NCBI RefSeq assembly: GCF_030486595.1 | Contig: NZ_JAUJZH010000002.1 | Coordinates: forward strand, 391,120 to 455,119 | Direction of reading: 5' to 3' | Length of the DNA stretch: 64,000 bases | DNA from: Variovorax ginsengisoli | GTDB taxonomy: Bacteria; Pseudomonadota; Gammaproteobacteria; Burkholderiales; Burkholderiaceae_C | Part shown: positions 22,186 through 33,736 of the stretch, one piece after another | How positions within the stretch are numbered: the stretch's first letter is position 1 | How the letters are laid out: each line of letters opens with the position of its first letter | Notes under the pieces: model-generated | Seen by the model: the letters and a program-made list of their open reading frames with translations, nothing else | Told to the model about the DNA's origin: nothing | Database searches by the model: none | Position numbers and translations under genes: made by a program

Positions 22186-23004
22186 ATGCGCTTCATCACC
22201 ACCGAGCCGCCATTCCGCTTCCGCGCCGGCAAGCGCCCCTTGCTGATCTCGATGCCGCATGTCGGCACCCACGTGCCGCCGCAGCTTGCGGCGCGCCTCA
22301 CCGACGAAGCCCGCCAGGTGCCCGACACCGACTGGCATCTCGAACGCCTCTATGACTTCGCGGACGAACTCGGCGCCTCGGTGCTGGTCGCCACGCACTC
22401 GCGCTACGTGGTCGACCTGAACCGTCCGCCCGATGGCGCCAGCCTCTATCCGGGCCAGAGCGTCACCGGCCTGTGCCCGGTCGACACCTTCGACGACACG
22501 CCGATCTACGCCGCCGGCGATGTGCCCGACGAGGCCGAGGTCGCCGAACGCCGGGAAGCCATCTGGCAGCCCTACCACCGCCAGCTTGCGGACGAACTGG
22601 CGCGCCTCAAGGCGCAGCACGGCATCGCCGCGCTCTGGGACGCGCACTCGATCCGCTCGGTGCTGCCGCGCTTCTTCGAGGGCAGGCTGCCCGACCTGAA
22701 CCTCGGCACCGCCAACGGCGCGAGCTGCGATCCGGCGCTGGCGCAGCGGCTGAAGCAGATCGCCGGCGAGGCGAACGGCTTCAGCTCGGTGCTCAACGGC
22801 CGCTTCACGGGCGGCTATATCACGCGCCATCACGGCCAGCCGGCGCAGGGCGTGCATGCGGTGCAGCTCGAGATGACGCAGTGCAGCTACATGCAGGAAG
22901 CCTTGCCCTTCGACTACCAGCCCGAGGTGGCGCAGCGCGTCCAGCCGCACGTGCGGCGCATGCTCGAAGCCGTGCTGGACTTCGTCGAGCGCAAGCACGA
23001 CTGA
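22186..23004 (+). CDS. hutG: N-formylglutamate deformylase
   Basis: 272 residues, FGase family. It hydrolyses N-formyl-L-glutamate to glutamate and formate, the last hut step. Conserved parts are LLISMPHVGTHVP near the N-terminus, DTDWHLERLYDFA, SRYVVDLNRPPDG, a LWDAHSIRS metal segment, FTGGYITRHHG and LEMTQCSYMQE. GAAGGA lies 11-16 nt before the ATG. Full length and in frame with the operon; the next gene starts 5 nt later. Confidence 0.95.
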   Translation: MRFITTEPPFRFRAGKRPLLISMPHVGTHVPPQLAARLTDEARQVPDTDWHLERLYDFADELGASVLVATHSRYVVDLNRPPDGASLYPGQSVTGLCPVDTFDDTPIYAAGDVPDEAEVAERREAIWQPYHRQLADELARLKAQHGIAALWDAHSIRSVLPRFFEGRLPDLNLGTANGASCDPALAQRLKQIAGEANGFSSVLNGRFTGGYITRHHGQPAQGVHAVQLEMTQCSYMQEALPFDYQPEVAQRVQPHVRRMLEAVLDFVERKHD

Positions 23005-23009
23005 ACGGC

Positions 23010-24389
23010 ATGGAATTCCTCGCCGCCCTCGAACGTGCGATCGGCGCCGGCCTCGTGCAGACCGGCGAAGCGATCGCCGCGCGCCACCACACCGACTGGA
23101 GCGGTGCGCCGCCGGTGGTGCCGCTGGCGCTGGTGCGGCCGCGCAGCACCGAGGAGGTGGCTGCGGTGCTGCGGGTCTGCGGCGACCACCGGGTGGCGGT
23201 GGTGCCGCAGGGCGGACTCACGGGACTGGCCGGGGCGGCGGTGCCGCGCGCGGATGCGATCGCGCTCTCGCTAGATCGGATGAACGCCATCGAATCGGTC
23301 GACCTCGCGGCCGCCACGATCACCGTGCAGGCCGGCGCCACGCTGCAGGCGGTCCAGGAGGCGGCGGCCGCGCACGGGCTGCAGTTCGGCGTCGATCTCG
23401 GCGCGCGCGGGTCCTGCCAGATCGGCGGCAACCTCTCGACCAACGCGGGCGGCAACGGCGTGCTGCAGTTCGGCATGATGCGCGAGCAGACGCTGGGCCT
23501 CGAAGTGGTGCTGGCCGACGGCAGCGTGCTGCCGATGCTGCGGCCGATGCTGAAGAACAACACGGGCTACGACCTCAAGCAGTTCTTCATCGGCGCCGAA
23601 GGCACGCTCGGGGTCATCACGCGCGCGGTGCTGCGGCTGCATCCGGCACCTCGCGCCCGCGCTACCGCGCTGGTGGCACTGGCCGATTTCGATGCCTCGC
23701 TGGCCTTGCTCGGGCGCCTGCAGTCGCGCTTCCCGGGTGCCGTGGCGGCCTTCGAGCTGATGTGGCGCGACTTCATCGAGACCTCGCTGGTCTGGCAAGG
23801 CCTGCGAGAGCCCTTCGACGCGCCGCATCCCTTCGCGGCGCTGGTCGAGCTGACCGGCAGCGACGAGGCCGCGCTCGGCGAGGCGCTCGAAGCGCTGCTG
23901 GCCGAGGCGATGGAGGCCGGGCAAGCGGTCGATGCGGCGATCGCGCAGTCGCGGGCCCAGGCGCTCGCCTTCTGGAAGATCCGCGAAGCCACGGCCGAGC
24001 TGCCGGTCCACATGCAGCCGCCGATCAACTTCGACGTCAGCCTGCCGATGGCCGGGATCGGCCGCTTCGCCGCGGCCTGCCGCAGCGCCTTCGATGCCCG
24101 CTGGCCGGGCCACCACTCGATCTTCTTCGGCCATGTCGGCGACAGCAACCTGCACATCACGACCGACGGCCGCTCGATCGGCGGCGACGAGGCCGGCATC
24201 GAGCGCGTCGTCTACGACCAGGTGGCGGCTTTCGGCGGCAGTGTCTCGGCGGAGCACGGCATCGGCCTGCACAAGAAGCCCTATCTGCATGCCAGCCGTA
24301 CGCCGGCCGAAATGGCCGCCATGCGCGCGATCAAGCGCGCGCTCGATCCGCTCGACCTCCTCAACCCCGGCAAGGTATTCGACCAATGA
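23010..24389 (+). CDS. FAD-binding 2-hydroxyacid dehydrogenase (GlcD/D-lactate dehydrogenase type)
   Basis: 459 residues, PCMH/VAO-type FAD oxidoreductase. FAD-domain motifs are VVPQGGLTGLAGAAVP and GARGSCQIGGNLSTNAGGNGVLQFG. The C-terminal cap contains HSIFFGHVGDSNLHI and the family-typical SVSAEHGIGLHKKPYL. These enzymes oxidise D-2-hydroxyacids to 2-oxoacids and pass electrons to the respiratory chain. It starts 5 nt after hutG and overlaps the aminotransferase by ATGA, so it is part of the hut transcript. That placement suggests a substrate such as imidazolelactate, which is inference; glycolate/lactate-type substrates are the alternative. Confidence 0.88.
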   Translation: MEFLAALERAIGAGLVQTGEAIAARHHTDWSGAPPVVPLALVRPRSTEEVAAVLRVCGDHRVAVVPQGGLTGLAGAAVPRADAIALSLDRMNAIESVDLAAATITVQAGATLQAVQEAAAAHGLQFGVDLGARGSCQIGGNLSTNAGGNGVLQFGMMREQTLGLEVVLADGSVLPMLRPMLKNNTGYDLKQFFIGAEGTLGVITRAVLRLHPAPRARATALVALADFDASLALLGRLQSRFPGAVAAFELMWRDFIETSLVWQGLREPFDAPHPFAALVELTGSDEAALGEALEALLAEAMEAGQAVDAAIAQSRAQALAFWKIREATAELPVHMQPPINFDVSLPMAGIGRFAAACRSAFDARWPGHHSIFFGHVGDSNLHITTDGRSIGGDEAGIERVVYDQVAAFGGSVSAEHGIGLHKKPYLHASRTPAEMAAMRAIKRALDPLDLLNPGKVFDQ

Positions 24390-25519
24390 ACATGTCCGCC
24401 ATCCACGCACTCGCACGCCCCGAGGTGCCTGCGCTCCCCGCCTACAACGCCGGCCTGTCGTCACAGGCGGTGCGCGCGCGCTACGGCGTCAGCGAGATCG
24501 CGCGGCTCGCCAGCAACGAGAATCCCTTCGGCGCCAGTCCCGCGGTGGCGCGCGCGCTGGTCGACCTGGCGCTGCAGGTCGGCACCTATCCCGATGCGAA
24601 CTGCAGCGCGCTGCGCGCCGCGATCGCGCAGCGCAGCGGCGCCCGGCCCGAGGAGGTGGTGATCGGCAATGGCTCCGAGGACATCCTCCAGATGCTGTGC
24701 CAGGCCTTCCTGTCGCCCGGCGACCGGGTGCTGACGCAGCGGCCCGCCTTCGGCCTGCACGAGATCTACCCGCGCATGATGGGCGCGCAGGTCGAAGCGC
24801 TGGCGCTGACGCCCGCGCTCGGCTTCGACATCGACGCCTGGTGCGAGGCCCTGGCGCACGGGCCGAAGCTGGTGATGCTGGCGAACCCGTCGAACCCGGT
24901 GGGCTGCATGTTCGATGCCGACGAGTTCGCCCGGCTGCTCGCCGCCATGCCGCCGGCCACGCTGCTGGTGCTCGACGAGGCGTACTACGAATACGCGCGG
25001 ACCGCGCCCGGCTTTCCCGATGCGCTGGCCGCGCTGCGCGCGCAGCAGCGGCCCTGGATCGTGCTGCGCACGTTTTCCAAAGCCTGGGGGCTGGCGGGCC
25101 TGCGGGTCGGCTACGGCATCGCGTCGGATGCCGCGCTGGTCCAGTTGCTGGACCGGGTGCGCACGCCCTTCAACGTCAACCTGGCGGCCCAGGCGGCCGC
25201 ACTGGCGGCGTGGGGCGACGAGGCCCACATGGTCCATGCGGTGGCCGAAACGGTGCGCCGGCGCGACGCGATGGCGGAGGCGCTGCGTGCGATGGCCTGG
25301 CCGGCGCTGCGTGTCGCGCCTTCGGCGGCCAATTTCCTGTTCATCGACCTGGCGCGTCCGAACGGCCCGGTCAATGAAGCGCTGCTGGCGCGCGGCATCA
25401 TCGTCAAGCCATGGAAGGAGCCCGGTTTCGAGAGCTTCATCCGGGTGTCGATCGGCACGCCGGAAGAGAACGCGCGCTTCCTCGGCGCGCTGGCGGAGAT
25501 CGCCAGCGCGCCGGCTTGA
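24386..25519 (+). CDS. HisC-like pyridoxal-phosphate aminotransferase
   Basis: 377 residues, class I/II aminotransferase of the histidinol-phosphate aminotransferase group. Visible features: [14 protein letters not shown], the PLP-binding [24 protein letters not shown], and the PLP lysine in [17 protein letters not shown], then [12 protein letters not shown]. Its start overlaps the preceding oxidoreductase stop. Because it closes a hut operon rather than a his operon, a catabolic role (amino exchange between histidine and imidazolepyruvate) is more likely than histidine synthesis; this is inference from position. Confidence 0.85.
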   Translation: MNMSAIHALARPEVPALPAYNAGLSSQAVRARYGVSEIARLASNENPFGASPAVARALVDLALQVGTYPDANCSALRAAIAQRSGARPEEVVIGNGSEDILQMLCQAFLSPGDRVLTQRPAFGLHEIYPRMMGAQVEALALTPALGFDIDAWCEALAHGPKLVMLANPSNPVGCMFDADEFARLLAAMPPATLLVLDEAYYEYARTAPGFPDALAALRAQQRPWIVLRTFSKAWGLAGLRVGYGIASDAALVQLLDRVRTPFNVNLAAQAAALAAWGDEAHMVHAVAETVRRRDAMAEALRAMAWPALRVAPSAANFLFIDLARPNGPVNEALLARGIIVKPWKEPGFESFIRVSIGTPEENARFLGALAEIASAPA

Positions 25520-25556
25520 CAAGACCCGCCGCCGCGGCGGGCGCGGCGGCGCTTCC

Positions 25557-25562
25557 TACAAT
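25557..25562 (+). promoter_or_regulatory. -10-like TACAAT directly before metH1, possible leaderless start
   Basis: TACAAT ends 6 nt before the metH1 ATG (25569), so a transcript started at the usual distance would begin at or next to the A of the ATG. No Shine-Dalgarno sequence is present. The upstream 25522-25551 stretch is a very GC-rich repeat of GCCGCC/GGCGGC units with no good -35 at 17 bp spacing. Confidence 0.35.
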
Positions 25563-25568
25563 CGGGTC

Positions 25569-26615
25569 ATGAAGCCCGTCGTCTACACCCGCGCCCAGCA
25601 ACTTCCCGCCATCCTGGCCCAACGCATCGCCATCCTCGATGGCGCGATGGGCACCATGATCCAGCGCTTCAAGCTGACCGAGGCGCAGTACCGCGGCGAG
25701 CGCTTCAAGGACTTCCCGCGCGACGTCAAGGGCAACAACGAGCTGCTCTCGCTGACCCGGCCCGATGTCATCCGCGACATCCACGAGGGCTATCTCGCGG
25801 CCGGCGCCGACCTGATCGAGACCAACACCTTCGGCGCCACCCGGATCGCGCAGGAGGACTACAAGATGGCCGAACTGGCGCGCGAGATGAACCTCGAGTC
25901 CGCGAAGCTGGCGCGCGCCGCGTGCGACAAGTTCAGCACCCCCGACAAGCCTCGCTTCGTCGCCGGCGCCCTCGGCCCGACGCCCAAGACCGCCAGCATC
26001 AGCCCCGACGTCAACGATCCCGGCGCGCGCAACGTCAGCTTCGAGGAACTGCGGGCTTCCTACTACGAGCAGGTCGAGGCCCTGGTCGAAGGCGGCTCCG
26101 ACGTGCTGCTGGTCGAGACCATCTTCGACACGCTGAACGCCAAGGCGGCGCTGTTCGCCATCGACGAGTACTTCGAGGCCAGCGGCGAGCGGCTGCCGCT
26201 GATCATCAGCGGCACCGTGACCGACGCCTCGGGCCGGATCCTGAGCGGACAGACCGTGACCGCCTTCTGGCACAGCGTTCGCCATGCACGGCCGCTGGCC
26301 ATCGGCCTGAACTGCGCGCTGGGCGCGGCGCTGATGCGGCCCTACATCCAGGAGCTGGCACGCGTCGCCGACGACACCTTCATCAGCTGCTACCCCAACG
26401 CCGGCCTGCCCAACCCGATGAGCGAGACCGGCTTCGACGAGACCCCCGACGTCACCTCGCGCCTGTTGCACGAGTTCGCAGCCGAGGGGCTGGTCAACAT
26501 CGTCGGCGGCTGCTGCGGCACCACGCCGGAGCACATCGCGGCCATCGGCCAGGCGGTGGCACCGCTCGCCGGCCGCAGCCTGCATCGCGCGGCCTTCTAC
26601 AGCGAAGCCGCTTGA
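25569..26615 (+). CDS. metH1: Methionine synthase, homocysteine-binding (N-terminal) part
   Basis: 348 residues, homologous to the first domain of B12-dependent MetH. It binds and activates homocysteine through a zinc site: Cys in GLNCALGAA and the pair in [11 protein letters not shown]-terminal [26 protein letters not shown] and ETNTFGAT are typical. It stops where the pterin domain would begin in full-length MetH. The remaining domains are encoded as a separate gene at 29161-31914, so the two proteins must act together. Split MetH occurs in Burkholderiales; the 2.5-kb separation is less usual. Confidence 0.93.
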   Translation: MKPVVYTRAQQLPAILAQRIAILDGAMGTMIQRFKLTEAQYRGERFKDFPRDVKGNNELLSLTRPDVIRDIHEGYLAAGADLIETNTFGATRIAQEDYKMAELAREMNLESAKLARAACDKFSTPDKPRFVAGALGPTPKTASISPDVNDPGARNVSFEELRASYYEQVEALVEGGSDVLLVETIFDTLNAKAALFAIDEYFEASGERLPLIISGTVTDASGRILSGQTVTAFWHSVRHARPLAIGLNCALGAALMRPYIQELARVADDTFISCYPNAGLPNPMSETGFDETPDVTSRLLHEFAAEGLVNIVGGCCGTTPEHIAAIGQAVAPLAGRSLHRAAFYSEAA

Positions 26616-26773
26616 GGCCGCCGCGCCCGGCGCATGTGAAGCCGGGATGAAGAAAGTCTCCAGACGTTCCGCGTGTGCGCGAAGACGCGCGCTGTGGCGT
26701 TCTCGTTTGAAGGCCGTGGCTGATTGACATCGGGCTGCAGCCCCTTCTACCCTGGACCGCAAAGGAATTCTTC

Positions 26774-27598
26774 ATGAACAACAAGGCAATGCGATGGTTC
26801 GGCCTGGCCGCCATCGCCCTGGCGGTGCCGTTGGCCGCCTCGGCTCAGCAGGCATTCACCCGCGGGCCGGTCAACCTGCGTGCCGGTCCTGGCGACAGCT
26901 ATCCGCTGGTGGCCACCTTGGGGCCCGGGCAGTCGCTGCAGGTGATGGGCTGCACCGCCGGCTACGGCTGGTGCGACGTGGTGCTGCCGGACGGCCTTCG
27001 CGGTTGGTCCTATGCGGCCAGCCTCGAATACGCCTACCAGGAGCAGCGCGTTCCGCTGGCGACCTATGGCGCGATCATCGGCGTGCCGCTGGTGACCTTC
27101 GCCATCGGCAGCTACTGGTCCAACTACTACCGCGACCGCCCCTGGTACAACCAGCCGCGCTGGTGGGGCGGCCGCCCGCCGCCGCCGCCGGGCCCGGGCT
27201 GGCGCCCCCCGCCGCCGCCGGTGGCGGGCTGGCGTCCCAATCCGTGGCCGGGCTATGCGCCGCATCCGCCGGGCTTCCGTCCGCCGTCGGCGCCGGGCTT
27301 CGGTCCGCCGCCATCACCCGGTTTCCGGCCGCCGCCATCACCCGGCTGGCGCCCGCCGCCCGGTGCGCGTCCGCCCGGTTTCCAGACTGGCGGCCGGCCG
27401 CCGGGGCAGGGCGGGGGTGACCACGGCCGCGGAGGCGGCCGCGGTGGCGACCATGGCGGTGGCGGGGATGGCGGTCGCAATGGCCATGGCGGGGGCCACG
27501 GAGGTGGAGGTGGTGGTGGCGGCGGCCACGGAGGAGGCGGTGGCCACGGTGGCGGCCATGGTGGAGGCGGTGGAGGCGGCGGAGGCCGCGACCGCTAG
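26774..27598 (+). CDS. Exported SH3-domain protein with Pro-rich and Gly/His-rich tail
   Basis: 274 residues. Signal peptide MNNKAMRWFGLAAIALAVPLAASA, cleavage near residue 24. A bacterial SH3 domain follows (about 28-88, RGPVNLRAGPGDSYPLVATLGPG ... GWCDVVLPDGLRGWSYAASLEY), then a short hydrophobic segment (YGAIIGVPLVTFAIGSYW). After it come a proline-rich region with repeated PGFRPPPSPG-like units (about 133-215) and a final block of about 65 residues that is almost only Gly, His, Asp and Arg. GGAA lies about 8 nt before ATG. SH3 domains of this type often bind cell-wall peptides; the His/Gly tail could bind metal. Function is unknown. Confidence 0.8.
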   Translation: MNNKAMRWFGLAAIALAVPLAASAQQAFTRGPVNLRAGPGDSYPLVATLGPGQSLQVMGCTAGYGWCDVVLPDGLRGWSYAASLEYAYQEQRVPLATYGAIIGVPLVTFAIGSYWSNYYRDRPWYNQPRWWGGRPPPPPGPGWRPPPPPVAGWRPNPWPGYAPHPPGFRPPSAPGFGPPPSPGFRPPPSPGWRPPPGARPPGFQTGGRPPGQGGGDHGRGGGRGGDHGGGGDGGRNGHGGGHGGGGGGGGGHGGGGGHGGGHGGGGGGGGGRDR

Positions 27599-27610
27599 CC
27601 GGCGCCTTCC

Positions 27611-28498
27611 TCAGTCCTTCTTGCGGGCGATCAGTGCCACGAAGCGCTGGGCCCCGAGGCCCAGCGGCCGCTCGCGCGACCACACGACATCGACCCACAG
27701 GTCGAGCCCGTTCGACAGGTTCTCGAACGGAATCTCGACCAGCGCGCCAGCGGCCACGTGCGGCCGCGCGAAGTTGCGCGGCAGCCAGCCCCAGCCCAGG
27801 CCGGCGGTGATCAGGCTCAGTGCGGCCAGCGCGTTGTCGGTGCGCCAGACATGGCGCGCGAAGACGAAACGCGGGTCGCTGGTGGCGAGGTCGCGTCCGG
27901 CGACCACGATCTGCCGCGTGGTCGTCAGGTGTTCTTCGCGCAACCGTCCCCCCGCCGCGGCCAGCACCGGATGGTCGGGCGCCATCACGGCCACCATGGT
28001 GTCGTTGGCCACTTCCTGGAAACCCTCGCGGCCGTCGAGGCTGGGGCGCTCGAACACCAAAGCCAGCTGGGCCCTGCCGCTGTGCAGCAGCGCCAGTGCA
28101 TCGGCCTGCGGCGCCGCCAGCACCTCGACCTCCAGCAGCGGGTATTCGGCCGCCAGAGCGGCCAGCGGCCCGCTCCAGGGCGCGGCCAGCAACTCGGGCG
28201 CAATGGCCAGCGTCAGCCGGTTCTCCAGCCCCTGGGTCAACGCCAACGCCTGGACCTGAAGTTGCTTGAGTTGCGCCGCCAGCAGGCGCGCCTGCGGCTC
28301 CAGCGATCGCGCGGCCGCGGTCGGCTGCGGCTCGCGGCCGCTGCGGTCGAACAGGCTGAGGTCGAGCTCGGCTTCGAGACTGGCGATCGCCATGCTGACC
28401 GCCGACGGCACCCGGCCCAGCGCCCGCGCGGCCGCCGAGAAGGAGCCGTGATCGACCACTGCGAGAAACACCGCCACGTTGTCGCTGGAAAAACCCAT
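27611..28498 (-). CDS. LysR family regulator next to PACE efflux gene
   Basis: 295 residues. N-terminal helix-turn-helix SDNVAVFLAVVDHGSFSAAARALGRVPSAVSMAIASLEAELDLSLFDR, then effector domain. It is divergent from the PACE-type transporter gene with a 102-bp AT-rich gap. This arrangement matches the AceR/AceI pair, in which the LysR protein activates the efflux gene in response to the exported biocide or polyamine. It is convergent with the SH3 protein gene, 12 nt apart. Confidence 0.9.
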   Translation of the reverse strand: MGFSSDNVAVFLAVVDHGSFSAAARALGRVPSAVSMAIASLEAELDLSLFDRSGREPQPTAAARSLEPQARLLAAQLKQLQVQALALTQGLENRLTLAIAPELLAAPWSGPLAALAAEYPLLEVEVLAAPQADALALLHSGRAQLALVFERPSLDGREGFQEVANDTMVAVMAPDHPVLAAAGGRLREEHLTTTRQIVVAGRDLATSDPRFVFARHVWRTDNALAALSLITAGLGWGWLPRNFARPHVAAGALVEIPFENLSNGLDLWVDVVWSRERPLGLGAQRFVALIARKKD

Positions 28499-28539
28499 GC
28501 CGAACCCGATCTATCAACAAATCTGAAAGAAGATGACTT

Positions 28540-28554
28540 TTTATATCAAATAAA
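28540..28554. promoter_or_regulatory. LysR-box candidate TTTAT-N5-ATAAA
   Basis: A 15-bp palindrome with the T-N11-A core used by LysR proteins lies in the divergent gap between the LysR gene and the PACE transporter. A wider pair GACTTT (28535-28540) and AAAGTC (28562-28567) surrounds it. The gap is strikingly AT-rich against its surroundings, as expected for a promoter pair. Confidence 0.45.
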
Positions 28555-28600
28555 CCAACATAAAGTCCATCCCAACGCCAACCAACACAGGATCGATTTC

Positions 28601-29038
28601 ATGCAAGGGCTCAAGCGCCGCGTCGTCTACATCAGCCTCTACGAGGGCATCGCCATCGTCGCGGCCAGCGCGGGCCTGGCGCTGATGTCCGGCCAAGGAC
28701 TGGGACATTCGGGGGTGCTGGCGGTCATCGCCTCGGTCATCGCGGTGCTCTGGAACCTGTCATTCAACGCCCTGTTCGAGCGCTGGGAGTCCGGCCAGGC
28801 GGTGCGCGGCCGCAGCCTGCGCCGCCGGATCGCCCACGCGATCGGCTTCGAAGGCGGCCTGGTTGCCTTCCTGGTGCCGGTGTTCGCCTGGTGGCTCGGC
28901 GTCAGTCTCTGGGATGCGCTGGTGATGGACCTCGGCCTGGTGGTTTTCTTCCTGGTCTACACCTTCGTCTTCAACTGGGCCTTCGACGCCATCTTCGGCT
29001 TGCCGGCATCGGCCGCCGGTGCCGCGCAGCCAGCGTAA
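28601..29038 (+). CDS. PACE family efflux transporter (AceI-like)
   Basis: 145 residues with four predicted membrane helices arranged as two similar halves (bacterial transmembrane pair domains). Each half starts with a basic stretch and contains a conserved segment: [23 protein letters not shown] with [16 protein letters not shown] in the first, [27 protein letters not shown] with [14 protein letters not shown] in the second. The glutamates in YEG and FEG are the positions known to matter in AceI. Known relatives export chlorhexidine, acriflavine or short polyamines. Divergent LysR gene supports inducible expression. Confidence 0.88.
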   Translation: MQGLKRRVVYISLYEGIAIVAASAGLALMSGQGLGHSGVLAVIASVIAVLWNLSFNALFERWESGQAVRGRSLRRRIAHAIGFEGGLVAFLVPVFAWWLGVSLWDALVMDLGLVVFFLVYTFVFNWAFDAIFGLPASAAGAAQPA

Positions 29039-29049
29039 AATCCGCGGCT

Positions 29050-29136
29050 CCCAAGGAGCGTTGCAGCGCCGCCGGCCGTCTGGCCGGCCGCGTCAGGCTT
29101 GGGCTTCCAGGCACTGGAGTGCAACGACGCTCGCCT
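29050..29136 (+). promoter_or_regulatory. SAH riboswitch upstream of metH2
   Basis: The 120-bp leader of metH2 shows the S-adenosylhomocysteine riboswitch layout. GGAGCGTTGC is at 29055-29064, CAGGCTTGGG at 29094-29103 and GCAACGACGCTCGCC at 29121-29135. CCCAAG (29050-29055) can pair with CTTGGG (29098-29103). GAGCGTTGC can pair with the GCAAC...GCTC element. A perfect GCCGGCCGTC/GGCCGGC-type hairpin fills the variable arm (29070-29090). Known SAH riboswitches turn on SAH-recycling and methionine-cycle genes when SAH accumulates. The metH2 ATG follows at 29161. Confidence 0.85.
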
Positions 29137-29160
29137 GACCCCGTTTCCACAGGTGAGCCC

Positions 29161-31914
<2,754 letters not shown>

Positions 31915-31969
31915 CACGAAGCGCCGTCGCGAGCACCGCCGGCCAGCGGGAGTTCCTATTCAAAAGCTG

Positions 31970-33736
31970 ATGTTCGGGGCCGCCCACTATGCGGCGATGG
32001 CGGTCTTCGCGGTCGCCTGCTGGGGGGTCGGGCGGTCGCTGCTGGCGCGCATCGGCGCGCCAGGGCGACGCGACGCCGCGCTCGAAGCCGCGATGGCGGC
32101 CGCGGCCGGGCTCGGGCTCTATGTCTGCGTCTTCCAGGCGATCGCGATCGCCGGGCTGTTCGGCCGCGGCGCCGTCGTCGGCACGGTGGCGCTCGGCCTG
32201 CTGGCGGCCGTGCTGCAGTGGCCGGCCTGGCGGCGCGAACGCGGCCCGCGGCTGCCGTCCGAGCCCTTCGGCTTCGTCGAGAAGCTGGCGCTGGTGGCCT
32301 TCGTGCTGACGGCGCTGCCGGCCCTGGTCGAACCGCTGGCGCCGCCGGCCGCGTTCGACGAGCTGATGTACCACCTGCCCTATGCGCGCGAAGTGCTGCA
32401 GAGCGGGCGGCTCGGCGTCCACGAGTGGCTGCGCTATCCCTGGTTTCCGTACAACTACAACCTGATCCATGCCGGCGCGCTGGCGGTCGGCGACGACGTC
32501 CTGCCGCACCTGCTGAGCGCCCTCGCGGGCTGGCTGTCGGTGGCGATGGTCTACCGGCTGGGTGCGCAGCATGCGAGCCGGCTGACCGGGCTGGCCGCGG
32601 CCGCGATCTGGCTCGGCATCGGCGACTACGAAAGCGCGCTGATCGACATCAGCGTCGCCCTCTTCGTGCTCGCCGCCTGCACCGCCCTGTGGTGGTGGCG
32701 CGAGTCCGACGATCCGGCGCGTGGCGCGCGCTGGCTGGCGCTGGCCGCCTTCTTCCTCGGCGTCGCGGCGGGCTCCAAGTACCAGGCCCTGACGGTGCTG
32801 CCGCTGGTGGCCGTGTTCGTGGTCCGGCGCGAGCGCCGGCTCAAGGTCTGGGCGCTGGCGCTGGTGTGCTTCCTGGTCCCCTGCATCTACTGGTATGCGC
32901 GCAACGCGGTCATGACGGGCGACCCGTTCAATCCGATCGGCGCGCGCCTGTTCGGCTTCACCAACTGGAACGCGGCCGACTACAAGAACCAGTTCGACGA
33001 CGTGCGCGCCCATGCCGCGTGGCCGAACGGCTTCCTGTGGGGCGTGCTGTTCGCGCCGTTCGCGCTGGCATGGAAGCGCTCGCCGGCGGTGCGCGCGGCG
33101 GCCGTGTTCAGCCTCTACTCGCTGGGCGTCTGGGCCCTGACCTCGCGCTATCCGCGCTACCTGGCCGCCTCGGTGCCGCTGATCGCGCTGGTGTCGGTGG
33201 TCGGCTGGCAGGCATTGCTGGCCCGCCTGGCCGACGGGCTGCGCCGCGCGCTGCCGGCGTGGAACGCGCGCGGCCTGCTCGACCGCGCCGGCCGCTGGCT
33301 CGGCGTGCTGCTGCTGTTGGTGGGCGTCGGCGGCTCGTTCTACATGACGCGGCGCAGCGTGGCGGCGATCGCGACCACGCCGGCCGAGCGCGCCGCCTTC
33401 CTCGACGCCCACGTGCCCGGCTATGCGGTCATGAACTACCTGCGCGAACACGCGACCGGGCGGGTCTACCAGATCGCGCTCAGCGAAGCGATCTACTATG
33501 GGCCGGCCCCGGTCTGGGGCGATGCGATCGGGCCCTGGCGCTATGCCGACTTCATCGTGCTGCCGCCGGCCGAATTCGCGCGCAAACTGCGGGGCCTTGG
33601 CTTCGAGGCGATCGCGGTCGGCGCCAGCGCCGCGCCGACGCTCGCCGCCCAGCCCGGCTTCCTTGACCATTTCGCCTTGATGTACGAAAAAGCCGGTGCC
33701 AAGGCCTACCGCATCCTGCCTGCCAAGAATGACTGA
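31970..33736 (+). CDS. Polytopic membrane glycosyltransferase (GT39/ArnT-like)
   Basis: 588 residues with about ten to twelve hydrophobic helices and a periplasmic first loop containing AFDELMYHLPYAREV. The acidic Asp-Glu pair in that loop is the position used by polyprenyl-phosphate-dependent GT-C glycosyltransferases. The C-terminal ~100 residues form a soluble domain (YAVMNYLREHATGRVYQIALSEAIYYG). It would transfer a sugar from an undecaprenyl-phosphate donor to a periplasmic acceptor. The next two genes encode the likely donor synthase (GT2) and flippase (GtrA), overlapping or nearly so, making a three-step lipid-linked sugar cassette. The acceptor is unknown. Confidence 0.75.
   Translation: MFGAAHYAAMAVFAVACWGVGRSLLARIGAPGRRDAALEAAMAAAAGLGLYVCVFQAIAIAGLFGRGAVVGTVALGLLAAVLQWPAWRRERGPRLPSEPFGFVEKLALVAFVLTALPALVEPLAPPAAFDELMYHLPYAREVLQSGRLGVHEWLRYPWFPYNYNLIHAGALAVGDDVLPHLLSALAGWLSVAMVYRLGAQHASRLTGLAAAAIWLGIGDYESALIDISVALFVLAACTALWWWRESDDPARGARWLALAAFFLGVAAGSKYQALTVLPLVAVFVVRRERRLKVWALALVCFLVPCIYWYARNAVMTGDPFNPIGARLFGFTNWNAADYKNQFDDVRAHAAWPNGFLWGVLFAPFALAWKRSPAVRAAAVFSLYSLGVWALTSRYPRYLAASVPLIALVSVVGWQALLARLADGLRRALPAWNARGLLDRAGRWLGVLLLLVGVGGSFYMTRRSVAAIATTPAERAAFLDAHVPGYAVMNYLREHATGRVYQIALSEAIYYGPAPVWGDAIGPWRYADFIVLPPAEFARKLRGLGFEAIAVGASAAPTLAAQPGFLDHFALMYEKAGAKAYRILPAKND

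Noticed and set aside
27417..27595. GGC/CAC-rich tract considered as a DNA repeat array
   Set aside because: The repeats follow the reading frame and encode the Gly/His tail of the SH3 protein.
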